Below the pieces are notes generated by a model. It ran no database searches. It saw nothing but the letters and a program-made list of their open reading frames with translations, and had not been told where the DNA came from. Shown piece by piece: positions 8,744 to 16,375 of a DNA stretch of 32,821 nucleotides. Position numbers and translations under genes: made by a program. The DNA is from an uncultured Muribaculaceae bacterium (GTDB lineage Bacteria; Bacteroidota; Bacteroidia; Bacteroidales; Muribaculaceae), in contig CAJLTZ010000019.1 of NCBI GenBank assembly GCA_905209725.1, positions 1 through 32,821 of the forward strand. The letters are read 5' to 3'. Position 1 is the stretch's first letter, and each line of letters starts with the position of its first letter.

Positions 8744-9202
8744 TTAGTCTTCCATAAGACTTGCCACCTTCCGCTGAAGTGCCTCAGGATCAGCACCTAC
8801 CATACGATCAACCTCTCTTCCTTCCGCCGAGAAGAATAGGAATGTCGGCATTGCCTGGATAGCATAATGGCTGGCGCAGTCGGGAGCCTGGTCCACATCT
8901 ACCTTGATAAAATTTACCTTGCCGCTGTATTTCACGGCAAGTTGTTCCACCAGAGGCGATATCTGACGGCATGGGCCACACCATGTGGCGTAAAAGTCAA
9001 CTACTGTGGGAAGTTGGGAATCAATTGTCTGGCCGGATGCTGCCACTGCTTCCGACACTCCCTGACCTTCTACTGTGATGCTTTCCTCGGAAATCACTGT
9101 ATCAATGCGTTCTCCTTGCGTCGATTTCTGACTTTTATCTGTGCCGCACGACACTGCAAGCATAGACAGGGATGCCACAGCAATAATTAAAATCTTTCTC
9201 AT
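8744..9202 (-). CDS. Thioredoxin-fold lipoprotein
   Basis: 152 aa. The N-terminus MRKILIIAVASLSMLAVSC is a lipoprotein signal with lipobox LAVSC, lipidated at Cys19. The mature part begins with a Ser/Thr/Glu-rich linker and continues into a thioredoxin domain from about residue 63. The domain has DFYATWCGPCRQISPLVEQLA with the CGPC redox pair and the cis-proline loop AMPTFLFF. It probably acts as a periplasm-facing or surface thiol-disulfide reductase or chaperone, anchored to a membrane. A TAAATTTG -7 box lies about 25 bp upstream. It is the first gene of the run with the MFS and Spi-domain genes. Confidence 0.9.
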   Translation of the reverse strand: MRKILIIAVASLSMLAVSCGTDKSQKSTQGERIDTVISEESITVEGQGVSEAVAASGQTIDSQLPTVVDFYATWCGPCRQISPLVEQLAVKYSGKVNFIKVDVDQAPDCASHYAIQAMPTFLFFSAEGREVDRMVGADPEALQRKVASLMED

Positions 9203-9224
9203 AATTCAAATTATCAATTTTGCG

Positions 9225-9232
9225 CAAATTTA
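9225..9232 (-). promoter_or_regulatory. Predicted -7 promoter element of the thioredoxin-MFS-Spi run
   Basis: Minus-strand TAAATTTG fits TAnnTTTG and lies 23 bp before the start codon. A -33 TTTG is not evident. Confidence 0.45.
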
Positions 9233-9263
9233 TATAGGGGATCACTCTCCTTATCTCTAACGG

Positions 9264-9291
9264 AAAAAGCCCGTCAAAATTTGACGGGCTT
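9264..9291 (-). terminator. Rho-independent terminator after pfp
   Basis: Ten-base-pair GC-rich stem GCCCGTCAAA / TTTGACGGGC with flanking A/T pairs; on the minus strand it ends in a run of five T. It is 46 bp past the pfp stop and isolates pfp from the thioredoxin promoter. Confidence 0.9.
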
Positions 9292-9336
9292 CTATATTTT
9301 AGAAGATTATTATCGAATAATTCTCCATTTGGGGTC

Positions 9337-10992
9337 TTAAATCTCCTTATTGTGTTCGAGGAGCAGGGTCATCGAAGGACGGTCGCACACCTCAGAAGGA
9401 CCGAAATACTGGATCGGGCCGGGATACTGATAGAGAGTGTTGAGCGCGAGCGTTTCACGCATCGATGCGAACTTAAGATAGGGACGACCGTTGAGGTTGA
9501 CGAGTGCCTTCTGAATCACCGGTTTCATCTCACCCTTGCGGCGTTCCATATTCATCATCATAGTGATAGGAATTCCACCTGCAATCCAGTTCTCGGGGGC
9601 GTCTGTCAGATTGCGAACGCTCGACATATAGCCTGTGAGGCCAGCGTTAATGAGCATGGCTGCGTTATAGCCGAGTGCATATGTGTAGTCTGCATCGAAG
9701 TTAGTAGGGTCGGCGCAACGACCTTCATAGCCGAAGAAATGGTGCTGGGCGGCAAACTTACCAGAGTATTCACCATCCTTTGCCATCTCGTCAAGACGTT
9801 TGGCCACCATCTCGCTGATGAGGCTTTCTGTCTCTATGAGGGAGACAGGCACATTGCCGTGGGCATCACGCTCAAGGCTGAGTTGAAGCGCTATGTTCTT
9901 GGGAAGACTCTTGTAAAGTTCTGCATTGGCCGGCGAGAGATAACTGTGGATGAGCTGGAGTCGCTCGATTTCGTCAAGGTCCGTGAGATCGTCGGAATGA
10001 ACCTCAATCACGTCGTTGAGCTCACTGATAAGCGCCTTTACGGAGGGGATAAACTCGATAAGGCCTTCGGGGATAAGCACCGTGCCGAAGTTCCAGCCGA
10101 GTTTTGCACGCTCTGAAATCACGTAGCAGATGTAGCTCACGATATTGTCGAGAGTCATGCGCTTTGCCTGCACCTCCTCGGAGATGATGCAGATGTTCGG
10201 CTGAGTTTCGAGGGCGCACTCGAGGGCGATGTGCGATGCTGAGCGACCCATCAGCTTGATGAAGTGATAGTATTTCTTGGCTGAGTTGCAGTCGCGCTGG
10301 ATGTTGCCGATCACCTCGCTATATACCTTGCAGGCCGTGTCAAAACCGAAGGATGTCTCGATCCATTCATTTTTGAGGTCACCGTCGATGGTCTTGGGCA
10401 CACCTATCACCTGCACGTCTGCGCCAATATTCTTGTAATACTCGGCGAGCACTGCGGCATTTGTGTTGGAGTCGTCGCCTCCGATAATCACAAGAGCCTT
10501 GATGTTGAGTTCTTTGAGAATCTTGAGACCGGCGTCAAACTGTTCCGGTTTCTCAAGTTTTGTACGTCCGGAGCCGATGATGTCGAAACCGCCCGTGTTG
10601 CGATAATCCTTGATTATGCCGGCAGTAAGCTCCATATACTGATGATTGATGAATCCGGCGGGACCCATCAGGAAGCCGTAAAGACGGTTCTCCTTGTTGA
10701 GCTTCTTGAGGCCGTCGAAGATTCCGCTCACCACATTGTGGCCGCCGGGAGCCTGACCTCCGGAGAGAATGATGCCCACGTTGAAGGGTTCCTCAACGCG
10801 TGCAGGGTTCTCATCTTCCACAAATTCCACCACAGGCATGCCGTAGGTGTGAGGGAAAAGTTCCTTGATTTCTGCCTGATTGGCCACCGACTCAGTGGCC
10901 TTACCTAATTTTACCTTTACATCTCCCTGCAGGGTCTTGGGGAGTTTTGGCTGATATTCAGCTCTAACTCTCTGAAGAGCACTCTTTTTCAT
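9337..10992 (-). CDS. pfp: Pyrophosphate--fructose-6-phosphate 1-phosphotransferase (long PPi-PFK)
   Basis: 551 aa, the length of the long bacterial and plant beta-type PPi-PFK. Visible motifs: the glycine-rich GIILSGGQAPGGHNVVSG of the phosphoryl site, VIIGGDDSNTNA with the second Asp that marks PPi rather than ATP use, PKTIDGDLKNE with the catalytic Asp, and MGRSASHIALEC for substrate binding. The enzyme reversibly makes fructose-1,6-bisphosphate from fructose-6-phosphate with PPi and is the usual glycolytic PFK in Bacteroidales. It stands alone, with its own -7 box (11037-11044) and a terminator. Confidence 0.95.
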   Translation of the reverse strand: MKKSALQRVRAEYQPKLPKTLQGDVKVKLGKATESVANQAEIKELFPHTYGMPVVEFVEDENPARVEEPFNVGIILSGGQAPGGHNVVSGIFDGLKKLNKENRLYGFLMGPAGFINHQYMELTAGIIKDYRNTGGFDIIGSGRTKLEKPEQFDAGLKILKELNIKALVIIGGDDSNTNAAVLAEYYKNIGADVQVIGVPKTIDGDLKNEWIETSFGFDTACKVYSEVIGNIQRDCNSAKKYYHFIKLMGRSASHIALECALETQPNICIISEEVQAKRMTLDNIVSYICYVISERAKLGWNFGTVLIPEGLIEFIPSVKALISELNDVIEVHSDDLTDLDEIERLQLIHSYLSPANAELYKSLPKNIALQLSLERDAHGNVPVSLIETESLISEMVAKRLDEMAKDGEYSGKFAAQHHFFGYEGRCADPTNFDADYTYALGYNAAMLINAGLTGYMSSVRNLTDAPENWIAGGIPITMMMNMERRKGEMKPVIQKALVNLNGRPYLKFASMRETLALNTLYQYPGPIQYFGPSEVCDRPSMTLLLEHNKEI

Positions 10993-11036
10993 TATTGATT
11001 ATTACCGTTTAGATCTGATCTGATACAATTCAGACG

Positions 11037-11044
11037 CAAAATTA
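11037..11044 (-). promoter_or_regulatory. Predicted -7 promoter element of pfp
   Basis: Minus-strand TAATTTTG, 45 bp before the pfp start. The -33 region overlaps the 3' end of kdsB and lacks a clear TTTG. Confidence 0.5.
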
Positions 11045-11058
11045 CTAAAAATTCGCCA

Positions 11059-11820
11059 CTAATCGTGCATCTCTTTCAAAAAAAATTGCTCTGCCCTTTC
11101 CAAATCTGCGGGCGTGTCGATGCCGATGGTCTGCTGCTGCGAAATTCCCACACGCACAGGAATGCCATTCTGCAGCCATCGCAATTGCTCAAGACTCTCT
11201 GCCTTTTCGAGTGTTGACTCGGGGAGCGCCACAATTTCGGCCAATGTATCGGCACGATATGCGTAAATGCCTATATGAGTGAAGAATTTTACTACTTTCA
11301 ACCAGTTTTTCCAGTCCGTGCTTCTCACATAAGGGATGATGGAACGTGAGAAATAGAGGGCCTCATTCTGCTCTGAGAAGGTAAGTTTCACCAGATTGGG
11401 GTCGAAGAGTGCGTCAAATCCGTCGGCGGGGTCAAACGGCTTGGCAAGGGTGGCAATCCGCGTGTCGGGATACTGACTGAAGATGTCGGCCAGACAGCAA
11501 ATCTGTTCGGGAAGGATAAAGGGTTCGTCGCCCTGGACATTGATCACCACATCGGCTTTGCTCCCCATCGCCTTATAGGCGGCAGCGCAACGCTCTGTAC
11601 CACTGCGCAGGTCGGAAGCCGTCATAACGGCCTGAAAACCTGCTGCCTCAACGCACGAGGCGATGCGCTCGTCATCTGTAGCCACGGCCAATGGAATACT
11701 GGTCTTGGCCACCTGTTGGCAAACTCTTACAATCATCTCGACGCCGCAAATCTTGGCAAGCGGCTTACCCGGGAAGCGCGAACTGCTGTAGCGCGCCGGT
11801 ATCAAAATCTGAAAAGTCAT
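11059..11820 (-). CDS. kdsB: 3-deoxy-manno-octulosonate cytidylyltransferase
   Basis: 253 aa from ATG 11820 (MTFQILIPARYSSSRFPGKPLAKI). The N-terminus is the CTP-binding signature of CMP-Kdo synthetases; VINVQGDEPFI carries the metal-binding Asp, and KVVKFFTHIGIYAYR is a typical Kdo-binding stretch. The enzyme activates Kdo with CTP for the inner core of lipopolysaccharide in the cytoplasm. Length is typical. An upstream in-frame extension of 19 residues was rejected because it has no family similarity and would cover the promoter. A complete promoter lies at 11866-11897. Confidence 0.95.
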   Translation of the reverse strand: MTFQILIPARYSSSRFPGKPLAKICGVEMIVRVCQQVAKTSIPLAVATDDERIASCVEAAGFQAVMTASDLRSGTERCAAAYKAMGSKADVVINVQGDEPFILPEQICCLADIFSQYPDTRIATLAKPFDPADGFDALFDPNLVKLTFSEQNEALYFSRSIIPYVRSTDWKNWLKVVKFFTHIGIYAYRADTLAEIVALPESTLEKAESLEQLRWLQNGIPVRVGISQQQTIGIDTPADLERAEQFFLKEMHD

Positions 11821-11865
11821 AATATCTCTGTGTTCGTCACAATTCGGAACTGTCCAAATTCTCCA

Positions 11866-11897
11866 CAAAATTAACACATATCAATCTATTAATCAAA
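11866..11897 (-). promoter_or_regulatory. Bacteroidota-type promoter of kdsB
   Basis: Minus-strand TTTG (11897-11894), 20-nt spacer, TAATTTTG (11873-11866). Both boxes match the consensus exactly and lie 46-77 bp before the start. Confidence 0.8.
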
Positions 11898-11970
11898 TAA
11901 ACCGCTCACCTTATTTGAAGCGTGAGTGCCGGCCGAGAAGAAAAAAGCGATAAAAAAACCGCCGGGAAAT

Positions 11971-12001
11971 TTTGCAGATTAAAAAATAGTTATTAACTTT
12001 G
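11971..12001 (+). promoter_or_regulatory. Bacteroidota-type promoter of tRNA-Cys
   Basis: TTTG at 11971-11974, a 19-nt spacer and TAACTTTG at 11994-12001. The tRNA begins 17 bp after the -7 box. Confidence 0.8.
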
Positions 12002-12017
12002 CATTCGAAAACGAAAG

Positions 12018-12091
12018 GGTTCCATGTCCGAGTGGTTAGGTACCGGTCTGCAAAACCGTTTACACCAGTTCGAGTCTGGTTGGAACCTCCA
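12018..12091 (+). tRNA. tRNA-Cys (GCA)
   Basis: The acceptor arm GGTTCCA pairs with TGGAACC, followed by discriminator T and an encoded CCA. The T arm is ACCAG-TTCGAGT-CTGGT and the anticodon loop is CTGCAAA, giving GCA. U73 fits tRNA-Cys identity. The 27-43 pair of the anticodon stem looks mismatched (C/T). The integrase gene begins 157 bp downstream, so the tRNA 3' part is the likely attachment site of the element. Confidence 0.93.
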
Positions 12092-12118
12092 GAAAGCCCG
12101 CACCATCCGCGGGCTTTC
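12092..12118 (+). terminator. Hairpin directly after tRNA-Cys
   Basis: GAAAGCCCGC / GCGGGCTTTC, a perfect 10-bp stem with a 7-nt loop, starting at the base after CCA. No T-run follows, so it may act in 3' processing or mark the junction with the element. Confidence 0.6.
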
Positions 12119-12248
12119 GTCATAAATACCGGAACATCAGCGTTTTACTTACGCCCGTTGGTAGTTCTGATTTGTTTAATCCCGCCGGCACAATCCAGGC
12201 TCAGCCCCAATGAGTTACGATTGGCGCCGACACAACTCAGACACAACT

Positions 12249-13403
12249 ATGGCGAAAATTTCAGTCAAGAGGCGCGACGAAAATCCCCGCGCCGACGGTA
12301 CGGCAGCACTCTATGCCGTGTTCTACCTCGACAACTCAAAGATCCGCATCCCCGTGGGGCTTACCGTCTCCGCCGAGGAATGGGACGCAGAGAAGCAAGT
12401 CGTGAAGGGCCGCTCGAAGGAGGCCCATGACAAGAACCTCATCATCTCAAACATCGTGGCCCGCATCTCCGACATCTTCGTGAGAGCACGCCTCCAGGGC
12501 GAAAAACTAAGCAAGCAGAAATTCCTACACCTCTGGCAAGCCAAGACGGAAAAACTTGATTTCGTGGAATATGCGCGCAAACGGCTCAACAAACTCAGCA
12601 AGGCGCTGGCCTATGAAACCATCAGACACCACCTGTGTGTCTTCGATAAACTTGACCAGTATCAGAAAGGCCTCAAGTTCGAGGACATCACCACCGACTG
12701 GCTCCGCATCTATGCCGCCCACCTTCGCGACGACTGCCGGAACGCTCCCAACACTGTGGCCAAAAACCTCAGCATAATGCGCATATACACCAACTCTGCC
12801 ATCAAGGAGGGTCTGCTAAATAACAACCCATTCGACGGGTATAGGATGCCACAGGCGGAGCCTGCAATTGTATACCTTAATGAAGAGGAACTTAACACAC
12901 TGTCCGCGCTCTACCGCCGCAAGACTCTCGACGACCTCGAGCAGACAGTGCTCCGATTTTTCCTCTTCATGACCTTCACGGCCATGCACATCTCCGATGC
13001 CCGCGCCCTGCATATCGAGCAGATTTTCGGCAATGAGATCCACTACAAGAGGAAGAAAACCGGTACGAAGGTCGACATGCCTCTGAGCACGAGCGCCGCC
13101 AAACTTGTGGATTTCTACAAGGGTGGCCGTCATCGGGGACTTCTCATCGAGAATCTTCCGTCCGACCAGGGATTCAACCGCATCCTCAAGCGCATCTGCA
13201 TTAATGCCGGAATCTCGAAGAATGTGAGCGCCAAGACAGGACGCCACACATTCGCCACCCTCTACTATAAGAAGAATGCCGGCGACATCGGCACCCTCTC
13301 AAAACTCCTCGGCCACACAAAAATCAGCACCACCATGATATATGCCCATATCATGAAGGATAGCCGCATCGCGGGCGTCGCCGCTTTCGACGACATCCTG
13401 TGA
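12249..13403 (+). CDS. Tyrosine recombinase (prophage integrase)
   Basis: 384 aa from ATG 12249 (MAKISVKRRDENPRADGTAALYAVFY). An N-terminal arm-binding domain and a SAM-like core-binding domain (residues about 100-200, including FDKLDQYQKGLKFEDI) precede the catalytic domain. The latter has KRKKTGTKVDMPLS, TGRHTFAT, LLGHTKISTTMIYAHI with the nucleophilic Tyr near the C-terminus. In the first box, FTAMHISDARAL, His stands where most tyrosine recombinases have Arg; other Bacteroidota integrases such as IntDOT also lack that Arg. It excises and integrates the element, here most likely at tRNA-Cys. It is on the opposite strand to the structural genes and ends in its own terminator. A start 39 bp upstream is possible. 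Confidence 0.93.
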   Translation: MAKISVKRRDENPRADGTAALYAVFYLDNSKIRIPVGLTVSAEEWDAEKQVVKGRSKEAHDKNLIISNIVARISDIFVRARLQGEKLSKQKFLHLWQAKTEKLDFVEYARKRLNKLSKALAYETIRHHLCVFDKLDQYQKGLKFEDITTDWLRIYAAHLRDDCRNAPNTVAKNLSIMRIYTNSAIKEGLLNNNPFDGYRMPQAEPAIVYLNEEELNTLSALYRRKTLDDLEQTVLRFFLFMTFTAMHISDARALHIEQIFGNEIHYKRKKTGTKVDMPLSTSAAKLVDFYKGGRHRGLLIENLPSDQGFNRILKRICINAGISKNVSAKTGRHTFATLYYKKNAGDIGTLSKLLGHTKISTTMIYAHIMKDSRIAGVAAFDDIL

Positions 13404-13423
13404 AATTTATCTTCATCTATGCA

Positions 13424-13453
13424 ACAAGTCCCGGCTTCTCAGTCGGGACTTGT
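13424..13453. terminator. Hairpin terminator between integrase and lysis genes
   Basis: ACAAGTCCCG / CGGGACTTGT, a 10-bp perfect stem with a 10-nt loop, followed on the plus strand by CTTTTCT. It lies between the convergent integrase and spanin-like genes and could end both transcripts. Confidence 0.75.
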
Positions 13454-13459
13454 CTTTTC

Positions 13460-13984
13460 TCAACGTTTAATCCTAAAACCAAAATATGCAACAATACATA
13501 TGAGCGTAATTCCTCCTATGGCGGCCAACCCAATAAGCCACCATGGTCGAGGCTTTTCAACCTTAACAATCTTTTCTACCGGATAAGGCTGCGGCACCAA
13601 TTCCTTCACAGTGTCGCGGCTTGACCGATATAGCGAGTCGACCACCGCCCTCAGCCGGGCCATCTCCCGCTCATCCTTTTTCGTGAGCTCACGGAAATGC
13701 CACCTGTCCCAGCCGACCACTCGGTTCAACGAGTCAAGTATCGGCGCGATGGAGTCGTACCTTACATCCGATTCATAGACGCGCTCCGTGAGCCGGAGGG
13801 TGTCGGTCAGAGCGATGTATTCGGTCACGGTGTCGGTGGCCGTCACTGTCCGCTCACGGGTCACTACTTTCGGCGAGCAACCGGCACAAGCCAGCAGCAA
13901 CAACACTATCGAGAGCGTGATAAGGGCCGTGAGGGCGAGACCCCAGAGCCCGTTGTGTATTTCCTTCTTCGTTTCGCGGTCCAT
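13460..13984 (-). CDS. Candidate u-spanin (lipoprotein with C-terminal membrane helix)
   Basis: 174 aa from ATG 13984. The N-terminus is a hydrophobic signal (about residues 13-32) with Cys33 and Cys36; LLAC at 30-33 is a plausible lipobox. A middle of about 110 residues is predicted helical, rich in Asp, Arg and Glu (DSLNRVV, KKDEREMARLRAVVDSLY). A second membrane helix, WWLIGLAAIGGITLICIVAYFGF, sits at the very C-terminus. An outer-membrane lipid anchor plus a C-terminal inner-membrane anchor in one chain is the defining layout of unimolecular spanins, which fuse the two membranes at lysis. It lies beside a DUF5675 gene, two bases after its stop. No sequence family was recognised, so the function rests on architecture and position. 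Confidence 0.55.
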   Translation of the reverse strand: MDRETKKEIHNGLWGLALTALITLSIVLLLLACAGCSPKVVTRERTVTATDTVTEYIALTDTLRLTERVYESDVRYDSIAPILDSLNRVVGWDRWHFRELTKKDEREMARLRAVVDSLYRSSRDTVKELVPQPYPVEKIVKVEKPRPWWLIGLAAIGGITLICIVAYFGFRIKR

Positions 13985-13986
13985 AA

Positions 13987-14460
13987 TCAATGCACGTTAA
14001 TCCAGATTCTTTCCCCCTTCAGCGCCGCCTGCCACAGTATGGGATAGAGGTGCTTGCAGGTCTCCATACTCTGAGTAACACGCCCCACCACCGTATTCCT
14101 ACCCACAATGATGCAACCCGCCGAAGAACGCTCCGTGCTTCCGGCATGCATCAGAATCCCCTCGAAGTGGGGGACGTTGAGCAGGCGCGGCAGCATGCCG
14201 TAGCGCCCGTTCGGGTGCCACCAGTTGTATTCCGGGCGCCGGCTGAATTTAGGCGACTGCACCTGCATCGTCACCTCATAGCGGCCATTCGGAATCGCAG
14301 TCTGCGCATAAACCTTCTGCTCCCCGTTGTCGAAGCGGCCATTGCGGTTCGCATCGCGGTCGCGGTCCTCGATGGTGTCGCAGAAATATTTCCCATCAAT
14401 GTAGAGCCGCCCGATGGTGTACGACGGCTTACGTGCGATTCTTCTCAAATCTATCTCCAT
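13987..14460 (-). CDS. DUF5675-family phage protein, putative cell-wall-active enzyme
   Basis: 157 aa from ATG 14460 (MEIDLRRIARKPSYTIGRLYIDG). The N-terminal half has the DUF5675 pattern YTIGRLYIDGKYFCDTIEDRDRD and GRYEVTMQVQSPKF. The C-terminal half contains GILMHAGSTERSSAGCIIVGRN, a His-x-Gly then Ser-x-Gly-Cys arrangement like the catalytic H and C of YkuD L,D-transpeptidases. The family is frequent in the lysis region of Bacteroidota prophages. A role in cutting or remodelling peptidoglycan is inference. Upstream and downstream neighbours overlap or lie within 3 bp, indicating one lysis transcript. Confidence 0.7.
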   Translation of the reverse strand: MEIDLRRIARKPSYTIGRLYIDGKYFCDTIEDRDRDANRNGRFDNGEQKVYAQTAIPNGRYEVTMQVQSPKFSRRPEYNWWHPNGRYGMLPRLLNVPHFEGILMHAGSTERSSAGCIIVGRNTVVGRVTQSMETCKHLYPILWQAALKGERIWINVH

Positions 14461-14462
14461 AG

Positions 14463-15077
14463 TCAATCCTCCTTTGCTTTGGTGGTGGCGTTGATTTCGG
14501 TGGAGATTCCGGTGGCCACCTCGGCGGTGGCGGATATCTCCACCTTCTCCTCGATCATGTCGTCGGGAGCATCCTCCTCACCCATCTCTATGGGCGGGTC
14601 GTATGTCATCTTGACCTTCTGCTCCGGCTTGCGGCGCATACAATCATCCTTGCCCCGTCCCCATTCCCGGGCGCAATGCCAATTCTTAAGCCAGTCAATA
14701 AAACGCTGCATCGAGGCAATGCGCTGCTCACGGTGGAGAAGCCTGGTGTAGAGTTCCAGGTTCTGCTCCTCCTTCTCGCGGATGCGGCGTGTCTTGTCGG
14801 AGATGATATCCTCCTTGCGGTCGCACTCTTTGGTCTTTTCGAGAAGTTGGGCGCTGAGTGTCTCGATCACATTGTGCATGGCGTCCGACTGCTCCTTCCA
14901 GAGGTGCCATTCATCGGTGCGGGTCTCCACCTTGGCCTTGTCCACGCTGACCTCGGCAAGCCGGGCCTCGGCTTCCTTTATCCGTTTCTGCTGCTTGCGG
15001 AAGAGGAACGCACCACCGCCGATCAGCGGCACGAGCGTGCCTATCACGCTCACCAATATCGTGCTCAATTCATTCAT
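14463..15077 (-). CDS. Membrane-anchored coiled-coil phage protein
   Basis: 204 aa. One N-terminal membrane helix (ILVSVIGTLVPLIGGGAFLF) is followed by a long charged helix (about residues 28-130: RKQQKRIKEAEARLAEVSV and later heptads) and a low-complexity Ala/Thr/Glu tail. A conserved-looking WCARE-like patch (LKNWHCAREWGRGKDDC) separates helix and tail. Position between tail-fibre and DUF5675 genes suggests a lysis or holin-related role, but a single helix with a large cytoplasmic or periplasmic coiled coil is not a typical holin. Function unknown. Confidence 0.6.
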   Translation of the reverse strand: MNELSTILVSVIGTLVPLIGGGAFLFRKQQKRIKEAEARLAEVSVDKAKVETRTDEWHLWKEQSDAMHNVIETLSAQLLEKTKECDRKEDIISDKTRRIREKEEQNLELYTRLLHREQRIASMQRFIDWLKNWHCAREWGRGKDDCMRRKPEQKVKMTYDPPIEMGEEDAPDDMIEEKVEISATAEVATGISTEINATTKAKED

Positions 15078-15089
15078 GGCGTTGTATCT

Positions 15090-15449
15090 TTAATCGTTTT
15101 GTGATGTTGCTTCCTCGAGGAGCACCTTTGCCTGCGCCTTGCACTCCTCGGCGAAGGCATTGTATTCGGCAAACTCCTCCGGCTTTGTGTCTCGCTGCCG
15201 GAGCACGGCCAATTCGGCGGACACCGAATAGCGGGCGCGGATGAGCGAAGTGACGCGCTCCTCATACTGCGCCTCGGAATACGGAGGTATGTCAGCAATA
15301 GCGACCTCCTCCCATTCTGAAACCTTTGACGCCGGGACAGTCAACCGCTTAGTTTCCCGGCAACTCTCGGTGGTGCCTTTGCGCCGCAGGAAGCATCCCT
15401 CTCCTGCGACTAATTCCACTCTTCCACCTGCTTTCTCTGTCTGTGTCAT
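15090..15449 (-). CDS. Hypothetical phage protein
   Basis: 119 aa from ATG 15449. The chain is charged and probably mostly helical in its second half (YEERVTSLIRARYSVSAELAVLRQRDTKPEEFAEYNAF, rich in Glu and Arg). No signal peptide or membrane helix is evident. The spacing (12 bp to the membrane coiled-coil gene) fits the same late transcript. Proteins of this kind, just after tail fibres, often act in fibre assembly, but nothing in the sequence proves it. Not recognised. Confidence 0.55.
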   Translation of the reverse strand: MTQTEKAGGRVELVAGEGCFLRRKGTTESCRETKRLTVPASKVSEWEEVAIADIPPYSEAQYEERVTSLIRARYSVSAELAVLRQRDTKPEEFAEYNAFAEECKAQAKVLLEEATSQND

Positions 15450-15493
15450 AACCTGTATGATGTTTAAAAATTAATCGTTGTGTGCGCCGTCAC

Positions 15494-16353
15494 CTAATCA
15501 TGAGTGATGATGGTTACGTTCTTGCTTTCGGCGAGCGCCAGTATCGGATACCACTCCTCGTTTGTTTCATCCATAATCTTTGCGTAGACCGTAGGATGAA
15601 ACATCAGCGTGATAGCATTGTCTCCGGCACGATTCGCAATCATATATCTCACAGTTTCCGCCGAGAGTCCGGACATTCCTCCGAAGTTGTTGCAACTCTC
15701 CTTGATGCCCTTTATCTTCATATCGCGCAAACGTGAATGTTCCCGATAATGAGGTGTGCTGAATTTTTCGCAAGAACTTAGATCCAAAATTCCGATGACC
15801 GAAACCGGATCACCAGAAAACCAGTCAAGACAGTTCGACATCAAAACCTTCTGACCATTGTAATCACCATGTGTAAGAGATACAGCATTGAACACCTCAA
15901 AATTGGGACACATATACATTCTTACATTGACTGAGCCATAAGAGTTATAAACAGAAGGGAGATTGGTGCGACAACCTATTCCGGAATAATCTGGATCCTT
16001 ATGGAATGAAGTCTGCTTGTAAATGTCAAGAGCCTGCTGGTAGGTTATGTCCTTCAGGCCGTTCAACTCGAAGTAACCTGTGGCCTCATTGTAAGTCCCA
16101 AACTCGGCGGCCGCCGTTTTCCACTGATCGATGAAGCCTTTGGCCGATTCCGGCGCCGGTGCCGGTGGATTGTTTTCCCACTCCGTTTTCTGCGCTGCTG
16201 TCCATTCTGTCCAGTCGGATTCCTTTGAGGCATCGGCGAGGATAATCTCCTTGTGGAAAGTGCGGTAGCAGGTGGCGTATGACTGCGTTATCCAGCCCGA
16301 ATCACCCCCCCGATGTAAAGTGCTGTATGTGTGCCGATTAGTTTCTTTTCCAT
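15494..16353 (-). pseudogene. Tail-fibre-like gene broken at a C7 homopolymer (frameshifted or phase-variable)
   Basis: From ATG 16353 the frame reads MEKKLIGTHTALYIGGVIRAG and stops. Adding one G to the seven-G run (plus strand C7 at 16305-16311) joins it to one open frame to 15494: 287 codons, starting MEKKLIGTHTALYIGGGDSG. As it stands, translation could only begin inside, for example at TTG 16066 for 190 aa. The C-terminal half matches that of the neighbouring fibre gene: FELNGLKDITYQQ against FSLNGLTDISIDE, and VYAKIMDETNEEWYPILALAESKNVTI against VYAKITDTTNTDWFALLDLAAQKNVNI. It is probably a second host-binding fibre or tip. Either a one-base assembly error, decay, or a slip-prone switch explains the break. 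Confidence 0.7.
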
Positions 16354-16375
16354 AATAAGTATGTTTTTAAGCGGT

